From: Acidobacteriota bacterium
GTDB lineage: Bacteria > Acidobacteriota > Blastocatellia > Chloracidobacteriales > JADJPF01
Assembly: GCA_016213785.1 (NCBI GenBank)
Contig: JACQZQ010000011.1
Span: 64,518-106,308 of the forward strand
Length of the DNA: 41,791 nt
Direction of reading: 5' to 3'
Positions 35,901 to 41,791 of this stretch are shown one piece after another (the first letter of the stretch is position 1; each line of letters starts with the position of its first letter). A program made the translations under genes and the position numbers. The notes below the pieces were generated by a model. That model saw only the letters and a program-made list of their open reading frames with translations, did not search any database and was not told the DNA's origin.

Positions 35901-37116
35901 GATCATAGTGATAAACCTTAAATAAACCTGTTTTACGGTCTAAAGAGTTTAAGCCTCCAAATTGTGTGCCTATCCAAACTATTTCTTCTGAGTCTTGCCA
36001 AATTCCACGAATATAGTTATTACTTAATGTATTTTCTAGATAAGGATTATGTTGATATAGCTCAAACTTCTTTTTATAAGGAGCATATTTACTTATGCCA
36101 TATACATTAGTCCCTACCCAAATAACATTAGACCTGTCTTTATAAAAAGTGTTTATATCGTTAGCTATTAGGCTTTTAGGGTTTTTAGGGTTATTACTGT
36201 AGTGAGTAAATTCTTTTGTTTCTAGGTTTAAGACTTCTATTCCAAATAACCTTGTCCCAATCCATAAAGTTTTTTCATCATAAAGCAGTAGACCTGTTAA
36301 TAAATTAGTCGTTAATCTTTTAGGATCTTCTGGTGCTCTTTCATAATAAAAAACTAGTTGTCCTGTTTTTGTATCTACTTCATATAAACCTTCTGTGGAT
36401 GTAGATATAAAAAGATGTCCATTAGGGTGAAGTAGCAATTTGCAGGCAAAATGGCCTGAGGATACTTTATTTGTCGGGTTTTTAAAATTTAAATACTTAG
36501 TAAAAACCTCTGTTAAAGGGTCAAATTTATATAATCCATAAGCACCATTAACCCATATTTTACCCTGAGCATCAAAAACTAAAGAAATTGCAGCCGTATC
36601 TTGAAGATTTCCAAGGTTTTTATCTACAGGTATATATTTAGAAATTTTCTTTGTACTAATGCTTAATTTTATTAGCCCTGATGATGAAGTAGCTATCCAA
36701 AGAGAGTTATTAGGCGCATTAAGAAACCCTAGTATTGTTCCTAGTTCTAGGTTCCCAAAATGAATGAATGAATTAGTTTTAGAATCAAATAAATCTATAC
36801 CTCCTAGATAAGTTCCTACCCAAAGCCTATTTTCTAGGTCTATATGTAGGCTAGAAATACGGGAATTAAATAGGCTTGAAGGATTATTAGGACTATTTAA
36901 GTATGTAGTAAAATTAAACCCGTCATATTTATTAAGCCCTCCATCAGTTCCTACCCAAAGAAACCCATCTTTATCTTGTAAAAAAACATTTACACTATTA
37001 TCTGATAGACCAGAATTTTTACTAATATTTTCAAAAGAAATATTAGTTTGTGCTATGGCTATATTAAAAATAGCCATAAAAAAAATTCCAATAGTGGCAA
37101 AAAAAATCTTTTTCAT
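32947..37116 (-). CDS. Hybrid sensor histidine kinase with Reg_prop sensor, receiver and HPt domains
   Basis: 1389 residues, a one-protein phosphorelay. A signal-type N-terminus ([20 protein letters not shown]) leads into about fourteen two-component-regulator propeller repeats (pattern D-x-x-G-x-LWVGT-x-x-GL, residues ~40-700), then a Y_Y_Y domain ([32 protein letters not shown]). A membrane helix follows near 805 ([20 protein letters not shown]). The kinase has [16 protein letters not shown] with the phospho-His near 878, [20 protein letters not shown] and [12 protein letters not shown]. The receiver has [12 protein letters not shown] and [12 protein letters not shown] with phospho-Asp near 1170. 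The C-terminal HPt domain has [14 protein letters not shown]. There is no DNA-binding output, so a separate regulator must receive the phosphate. A TTG at 37131 is the only longer start. Confidence 0.95.
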   Translation of the reverse strand: MKKIFFATIGIFFMAIFNIAIAQTNISFENISKNSGLSDNSVNVFLQDKDGFLWVGTDGGLNKYDGFNFTTYLNSPNNPSSLFNSRISSLHIDLENRLWVGTYLGGIDLFDSKTNSFIHFGNLELGTILGFLNAPNNSLWIATSSSGLIKLSISTKKISKYIPVDKNLGNLQDTAAISLVFDAQGKIWVNGAYGLYKFDPLTEVFTKYLNFKNPTNKVSSGHFACKLLLHPNGHLFISTSTEGLYEVDTKTGQLVFYYERAPEDPKRLTTNLLTGLLLYDEKTLWIGTRLFGIEVLNLETKEFTHYSNNPKNPKSLIANDINTFYKDRSNVIWVGTNVYGISKYAPYKKKFELYQHNPYLENTLSNNYIRGIWQDSEEIVWIGTQFGGLNSLDRKTGLFKVYHYDPKDPFSAATNNVRSIYEDNNKKLWIGFYGTVENQKIETGSSAYLQILDPKTGKFTTFNKEIHSVTAFYESQDGSLWVGASKERPTLYNISADRKQIIPIRHIFEAREFAEIQAIKEDTYGNLWIGTSDGLVVYNLKDKTHKLYINNPQDQYSLPDNEPSCFLNDSKGNFWIATKGGRICKFNREENNFTRLAVKNEEDLHPNVYGIFEDSKGSFWLSTDNGIVKYDIGNNSFTSFDLSDDLQDKEFNRYAFHQNKKGEIFFGGINGLNIFHPDNIKINLTPPLICITNVGLFSSNSGAKDLRNNDLRKTIINLNYDQNYLLFQYVALDFNSPENNQYAYKLEGLDNNWIDAKTKREVIYSSLPPGEYTFRVKAANNDGIWNEIGASIKIIIYPPLWKRWWAYLIYILLAIVLVQYRFYSLKKLNLGLEEKVQKRTNELAQTVEQLRVSEKSAIIAKNQAIEASYAKSAFLAMMSHEIRTPMNGIIGMTTLLANTKITPKQKDFIETIRISGESLLTIINDILDFSKIESGKLELEKTAFNLLETIEQVISLLKVQVVEKGLTLTYHISENTINNVLGDATRLKQILVNLLNNSIKFTKEGQVSLLVSSKAIDETTYEILFQVKDTGIGITPEQQAKLFQPFTQVDSSITRKYGGTGLGLTISKRLCELMEGQIWLNSEPNKGSEFNFTILVKKASNNINEKPTSKLSQIPKLAQDLPLKILLADDNFINQKVVINLLKVLGYKADVVFNGLQVLEMLKQKKYDVILMDVQMPEMDGLTATREILKTYSSLERPKIIAMTAGAMQGNKAECLAVGMDDYISKPIEINQLIDSLNRLKKQTDKIENNAQNNTSIILEETIPKDLNNSNRLDYSLIEKLKFLSSDEDEGFFEDLFNSFLKDMPNQLDLLSKAISKHNLDDTIFLAHKLKGSCGNLGLISLQRLFFDLEESKSFIEINDLFSEIRNEFLIVSKVIEDLLEHEKSSKIL

Positions 37117-37549
37117 ATAAAGATAAATCAACTATCTAAAGATTTTAGAGCACTTCATTAATTAATCAGCTAAATAAAAGCTTGATACTCTTTAGTCTTA
37201 GCCATAAACATTTTAGCTTACAAATTAAGATTTTTTACAGAATACCAGTTTTAATATTTTTATTATATGAAAAGTCTTAGACAAAGACCAATTTTAACCT
37301 CAACTAATTTTTAACTAAATCTTAATGAATTTTTAACTAAATCTTAATAAATTTTTAATTAATTCTTAACTAATGAAGAATACTAAAGATAGTATTTTCT
37401 ATAATATCTAATGAAAGCTGACCTACGCTTGACTATGTTACTAAGTAATTTTATAGTGATTGGGTTTATTCACTAATACCTCTCGATTTTCTAACGACAT
37501 TTTTAGTTATTTAATCATTTTAAGAATATAGGGGCAAAAATAAAGGCGT
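37117..37549. other. Divergent intergenic region of hybrid kinase and FG-GAP genes
   Basis: About 430 bp, very AT-rich, no ORF of note. It contains the hexamer array at 37311-37371 and a candidate -10 box TATAAT (37400-37405) without a recognisable -35, as expected for an activator-dependent promoter reading toward the FG-GAP gene. Confidence 0.6.
37306..37371 (+). promoter_or_regulatory. Six-copy, 11-bp-period TTAAYN array (OmpR/PhoB-type box)
   Basis: TTAACT, TTAATG, TTAACT, TTAATA, TTAATT, TTAACT begin at 37311, 37322, 37333, 37344, 37355 and 37366, exactly 11 bp apart. A weaker TCAACT at 37300 continues the phase. Seen another way, it is a 22-bp unit repeated three times. Spacing and core resemble PHO boxes bound head-to-tail by PhoB/PhoP-family response regulators (Bacillus PhoP core TTAACA). 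It lies midway between the divergent genes. Confidence 0.65.
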
Positions 37550-40500
37550 ATGGCAAGACATTTTTTTAAACTGCTGATAGCTATTATATTAGCTATTTCA
37601 TTAGCAACTTTTACTTTAGCACAAGATTTTGCTTTTGGCGGAAGAGGGAATACAAATAATGGTTTTAATAGTTCAGTCCCTTTACCTGCTCAACCAATTA
37701 CTAGCTTTGGGGTTACAGGCTCACAGTTAATTAATTTTGGAGCATTTAGAATTCCTGCATATCTTAACACCACTCTTAACCAAGGTCGGGGAGTTCAAGC
37801 TACTGTTAATGCTACAGACCCAGGACAAAGATTTAATGCTTTAGATATTGGAGTAGGCGATTTTGATGCTGATGGGCTTAATGACATAGTTTCTGTTGCT
37901 GATGATACAGGTAATTTTACTGGCGGCACAGCATCAACTGGCACAATAGTGCTTTTTAAGGGGATTGGAGATGGTACTTTTGGTTTGCCTCTATCTCTTT
38001 CAACTACATCACCTCCTACTTCTTTAGCTGTTGGAGATATCAACCTAGATGGTTTAACAGATTTTGTTGTTGGTGAAAGAACAGGTGTAGAAGTCTTTCG
38101 CGGAAGTGCTTTTAGCTTATCTCCTAATAGAGTATTTTTACCATCAGCTAGTGCTAATCCAGTCATATCTGTATCTTTTGGTAGGCTAAATGGGGATTCT
38201 TTTACAGATATTGTGGCAGCGCATAGATCGCTTAACCCAACTACCCCAGCAGAGGTAGAAATTTTTATAACTAACCCTGCCACTAGCCAATATTTACCAG
38301 GTAGCACAATTATAAATACTACAGGCTCTATTGGTTTTGATTTTGCTGGTCTACCCATTCCATCGCCTCGTGCAGTTTCTACATTTGTTTTTGCAGGCTC
38401 AGATGCTGATATTGATATAGGTATAGCTACTAGTATGGGTGCGGAAATATTTGAGAATATGACTACTAACCCAAATACACCTATGTTTATGGCTCAAATG
38501 ACAAGAGTTGCTGGACAAGTCCCAGTTGCTTTTCTTCCAGGCGACCTTAACAATGATAAACGTCAAGATTTTGTTGTTCTAAACTATGGTTCTGGGACTA
38601 TTACTAGTTATATAGGAAGTGATTTTGGCTATTTTGGCCCAATAACTTCACAAACAAACCAAAATCCAATTAGCGGGACTTTTCTTAATTTTGATGGCAA
38701 TGCTTTACCAGATCTTTTAGTTGCAAATTTTTCTACTCTTAATGTAGGGGTTCCAAGCCCAGGTTTAGTTAGTGTGCTTGTTGGAACTGGGACAGGTGCT
38801 TTTAATCCTTCAACTGTATTTGGTCGTTTTAGTAATAACCCTATGGGAAGCGGAATTGATGCTGCTTTTAACCCTCAATCGGTTGCTGTAGGCGTTTTTG
38901 ACCCAATGAATGCTACATCTACTAACCAAAGAGATGATCTTTTAGTTGCAGATGGTTTTATTGCTACAGGTGCTCTTGCAGGTATTGCTAGTCCTGGTGG
39001 TGTACTTTATTTAGATAGTAATCGTGGCTATAACCCTTATTTAATAAAGGTTTTAACCGCAGTGTCATTATCTGCTGATTTTGATGGTGCTGGTGGTCGT
39101 AATGATTTAGCTGTAATTGATCAATATACTGGGACGCTTTTTGTATTAATGAATATTTCTACTACTACTGCTCCTACAGTAAGTACCATAATGCTAAGAG
39201 ATATTTTTACTAATAGAAATATTCTTCCTACCTCTGCAACAGCCTTTACTGACCCGCAGACATCTTTAAGCAATATTGCTATTACTGATGTAGGTACTCC
39301 ACAAAATACCAATGGTATAGGCCAAATTATTGTTGGAATAAATAATGGTAGAGGATTTTCTAATAATAACCGTCAATTTCGTCAATTTGTTGCTAGTGCT
39401 GGGGCTACTAATATTATTAACGCTGATTTTAGAGGTACTGGTGTTGCGTCAGATTTAGTTTATGTTGACTATCAAAATAACTTAGTAGGTGTTGCTCTTA
39501 ATAATGGAGGTAATGCTTTTCTTTCTCCAAGGCTTAGAGAAACAGGTGGTTTTGTCCCAGTATCTGCGGCAGTTGGTGATGTTAATGATGATGATAATAT
39601 GGATGTAATGGTACTTAATAGCGGCATTGCGCCAAACCAAACTTTAGGAAATCAATCAATTGTTTCTGTGCTTTTAGGTCAAGGTAATGGTCAACTTGTT
39701 GCTACAGGTTCACTCTTAAATGTTCCTAACTTTGGGCTTTCAATAGTTGGAGGCTTAGCAATACAAGACTCTACAAATGTTCCAAGAGTAGTAGACTTTA
39801 ATAATGATGGCTTTCCTGATTTTGCTGTAAACTCAACTCGTGGTGGTGCAGGTATTTTAGGAACTATTAATGTTCCTACAGTATCTTTAATATTAAATCG
39901 CCCAGATACACCTGGACAATTTATTGTTAGACCTCCAGTTGCTTTATTTGATGATACTGTGACAACAGGGCTTGGTAATGTTGGAAATGGGGCTGTTATG
40001 GCGCTAGATGATGCAGTAGGCGGGCCTCAGTTTGTCTCTGGTCGTGGTGCTACTACTAATATTTTAAGCGGAATCCAACCAGGTATTGGTGTAGGTGGTG
40101 CTAATTACACTTTAGCCGTTTCTGACTTTAATGCCGATGGCGCAACAGATTTAGTTGTAACTGGTTCTGTTAGAATCCCAACTGCATTTGGTGGAAATAT
40201 CCTTACTACAAACTATCGCTCATCAATCTTTCTAGTAGGTAATACAACTAATGGATCTATTAGAGTGTCAAGACCTTTAAGAGTAAGAGAATACACACTT
40301 AACACCCTTGGCACAGCAGATCCTTTTGCTAATGGTGGAGATACTTTTGTTGCTTGTGCTGTAGGGAATTTTGATTTAGCAAATAATAATGTCCCAGATG
40401 TAGTACATATTTCTGCTAGTGGTAGTATTTATATAGATGCTAATATTACTTCTGTTCTAAACCATGCTCCAATAGTTCGTATTAATCGTAATGACTTAAA

Positions 40501-41713
40501 CGCTCCTAGAGGAATGGGAAGAAAAGTAATTATTACATCTGGTCAGTCTGCTACAATTCCAGTAAGTGCTTCAGATGTTGATATACCTGCTGATAAATTA
40601 ACCTTTAGTTTATCTCCCCCTCCAACAAATGAACAAATCCCATCTTTTATAAGCTTAAGAGATAATGGGGATAATACAGCAGCAGTACTTATTAGTAGTG
40701 CAGATATAAATAGAGGGCCAGGTGATTTAGTTGTAAGGGTTGGAGTACAAGCTAGTGATAGTACTAGCATTGGTACACCAGGAGAAAGATTATCTTTAAT
40801 TGGTAAAGATTTCTTTACTTTAATAGTAAGACCTAAATCACCTCCTACAATTGCACCTATTGCAAATGTATCTATTGAATCAGGAAAAAGCCAAAATATT
40901 AATTTAACTGTTAATGAGCCTGATGGAGGGCAAGTTGCTATATCTAGAAAATGTGATAAAGATAGTTATGTGTCAATAACAGGGACTACTTTAACTATTT
41001 CTCCTAGTGACGCTGACATAGGAACTAATATCTGTACACTAACTGCAAGTGGCCCAACAGGCTTAAGGGCTACTACATCTTTTGTTATTACTGTAAGAGG
41101 GCGAAATATTGCTCCTATTATTCGTGAAATAACAGATCAAAATGTTAGAGCCGGTGGAGCACCTATAAATATTGATATTCTAGCCGAAGGCTCTCCAGGA
41201 GATAGTTTAAGGCTTACTCTAACTACAGTACTAGGCTTTGTTACACTTTCAGATAATGGAAATGGAAGAGGTCTTTTACGTATTTCACCTAGTTTAACTG
41301 ATTCACAGGGTGGTAGGGTAACTGTAACTGCAACTAATAGTGGTGGATTAAGTGCTTCTACTTCATTTAATGTTAGTGTTCAGAGATCTGTAACTATAGG
41401 CAATGCAATATTTGATACTAAAGGTAAACAACTTTTTATTAGTGGCAGTGGTTTTGGTACAAGCGGAGCTAAAGTTACTGTAAATGGTCAAGACGTTTCA
41501 TCACGTATTAGCGGTCAGTCTGATAATTCTATTACTGTAAAAGGTGGTAAAAAGAAATTAAATCTCAAGACTGGGCCAAATAATGTTGTTGTAACTGCTG
41601 GAGGTGTTACTTCTAATACTTTTGTTGTAAACCTACTACAGACAAGAGATGGTCAACTACCTGCCCCTAAAGGGGACAGGCTTGAAGGAATAAAAGCCAA
41701 CAAGCCCAGTTGA
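37550..41713 (+). CDS. Large secreted FG-GAP/VCBS repeat protein with Ig-like and IPT/TIG-like C-terminus
   Basis: 1387 residues. The signal peptide is FKLLIAIILAISLATFTLAQ. From ~100 to ~970 there are about eleven FG-GAP-type blades with Asp-rich calcium loops (DFDADGLNDIVS, DINLDGLTDFVV, DLNNDKRQDFVV, DVNDDDNMDVMV, DFNNDGFPDFAV, DFNADGATDLVV). This predicts one or two beta-propellers like those of integrin-alpha. A short linker leads to Ig/cadherin-like modules (~980-1280; APIANVSIESGKSQNINLTV, APIIREITDQNVRAGGAP) and a final IPT/TIG-like domain (LFISGSGFGTSGAKVTVNGQ). No LPXTG or obvious type IX sorting domain is seen, so it is probably surface-exposed or released. Function may be adhesion or polymer binding. 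It may be controlled by the array upstream, shared with the hybrid kinase. Confidence 0.88.
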   Translation: MARHFFKLLIAIILAISLATFTLAQDFAFGGRGNTNNGFNSSVPLPAQPITSFGVTGSQLINFGAFRIPAYLNTTLNQGRGVQATVNATDPGQRFNALDIGVGDFDADGLNDIVSVADDTGNFTGGTASTGTIVLFKGIGDGTFGLPLSLSTTSPPTSLAVGDINLDGLTDFVVGERTGVEVFRGSAFSLSPNRVFLPSASANPVISVSFGRLNGDSFTDIVAAHRSLNPTTPAEVEIFITNPATSQYLPGSTIINTTGSIGFDFAGLPIPSPRAVSTFVFAGSDADIDIGIATSMGAEIFENMTTNPNTPMFMAQMTRVAGQVPVAFLPGDLNNDKRQDFVVLNYGSGTITSYIGSDFGYFGPITSQTNQNPISGTFLNFDGNALPDLLVANFSTLNVGVPSPGLVSVLVGTGTGAFNPSTVFGRFSNNPMGSGIDAAFNPQSVAVGVFDPMNATSTNQRDDLLVADGFIATGALAGIASPGGVLYLDSNRGYNPYLIKVLTAVSLSADFDGAGGRNDLAVIDQYTGTLFVLMNISTTTAPTVSTIMLRDIFTNRNILPTSATAFTDPQTSLSNIAITDVGTPQNTNGIGQIIVGINNGRGFSNNNRQFRQFVASAGATNIINADFRGTGVASDLVYVDYQNNLVGVALNNGGNAFLSPRLRETGGFVPVSAAVGDVNDDDNMDVMVLNSGIAPNQTLGNQSIVSVLLGQGNGQLVATGSLLNVPNFGLSIVGGLAIQDSTNVPRVVDFNNDGFPDFAVNSTRGGAGILGTINVPTVSLILNRPDTPGQFIVRPPVALFDDTVTTGLGNVGNGAVMALDDAVGGPQFVSGRGATTNILSGIQPGIGVGGANYTLAVSDFNADGATDLVVTGSVRIPTAFGGNILTTNYRSSIFLVGNTTNGSIRVSRPLRVREYTLNTLGTADPFANGGDTFVACAVGNFDLANNNVPDVVHISASGSIYIDANITSVLNHAPIVRINRNDLNAPRGMGRKVIITSGQSATIPVSASDVDIPADKLTFSLSPPPTNEQIPSFISLRDNGDNTAAVLISSADINRGPGDLVVRVGVQASDSTSIGTPGERLSLIGKDFFTLIVRPKSPPTIAPIANVSIESGKSQNINLTVNEPDGGQVAISRKCDKDSYVSITGTTLTISPSDADIGTNICTLTASGPTGLRATTSFVITVRGRNIAPIIREITDQNVRAGGAPINIDILAEGSPGDSLRLTLTTVLGFVTLSDNGNGRGLLRISPSLTDSQGGRVTVTATNSGGLSASTSFNVSVQRSVTIGNAIFDTKGKQLFISGSGFGTSGAKVTVNGQDVSSRISGQSDNSITVKGGKKKLNLKTGPNNVVVTAGGVTSNTFVVNLLQTRDGQLPAPKGDRLEGIKANKPS

Positions 41714-41765
41714 GCAGAGTAAGCTTAGAAATAGGCTACGTTATTTGTAAAGCTAAAAGACCTAC

Positions 41766-41789
41766 CTTGGGATGCAAGCCAGTCCCAAG
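41766..41789 (+). terminator. Possible terminator stem at the right edge
   Basis: CTTGGGA and TCCCAAG pair around a 10-base loop 52 bp after the FG-GAP stop codon. The window ends before any T-tract can be seen. Confidence 0.4.
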
Positions 41790-41791
41790 CA

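Noticed and set aside
37795-38358. 187-residue antisense ORF in the FG-GAP gene
   Set aside because: The plus strand has a continuous signal-peptide and repeat protein; the antisense frame has no recognisable domain.

Overview
The window is about 42 kb of low-GC bacterial chromosome carrying ordinary housekeeping genes on both strands. It shows no rRNA, tRNA, insertion sequence, prophage or CRISPR array that I could recognise. Secreted FG-GAP repeat and beta-barrel proteins, two lipoproteins and a periplasmic-type prolyl oligopeptidase point to a diderm. The mix of a dimeric glycyl-tRNA synthetase, a Reg_prop hybrid kinase, a DUF4388/PATAN protein and FG-GAP proteins would suit a low-GC Acidobacteriota-like lineage, but this assignment is inference and needs a marker-gene tree.

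Left part (1-16.8 kb). A VWA-domain protein cut by the left edge is followed by cca, a cytochrome c lipoprotein and glyS, all on the minus strand. Next come a MocA-like nucleotidyltransferase (+), a universal stress protein and an outer-membrane protein (-), a beta-barrel protein with an Asn-Ser-Thr repeat (+), and an RluA-type pseudouridine synthase (+). A papain-like protease with a very acidic repetitive tail (-) precedes the overlapping pair uppS-cdsA (-). A two-gene ABC-ATPase plus Toprim-like module (-) follows; its second gene is interrupted by an in-frame TAA. truA and pyrE (-) close this part.

Middle part (16.8-32.9 kb), all plus strand: mobA, a membrane-anchored alpha/beta hydrolase-like protein, a thioredoxin-fold lipoprotein, a PaaI-like thioesterase, a prolyl oligopeptidase, a zinc-ribbon/DUF2007/CutA fusion and a TPR-DUF4388 protein. 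A proteostasis block follows: clpB-hsp20-grpE, then a second Clp ATPase. Two tandem paralogous coiled-coil proteins of unknown function, each with a strong ribosome binding site, end this part at a bidirectional terminator.

Right part (32.9-41.8 kb): a large hybrid sensor kinase (-) is divergent from a large secreted FG-GAP/Ig-like protein (+). The intergenic region between them holds six TTAAYN hexamers at an exact 11-bp period, the geometry of PhoB/PhoP-type response-regulator boxes.

Most worth a second look: the ATPase-Toprim pair with its nonsense codon (defence-like, related in layout to PARIS or a split OLD nuclease), the 11-bp-period operator array, the tandem coiled-coil pair, and the protease with the expandable acidic tail.
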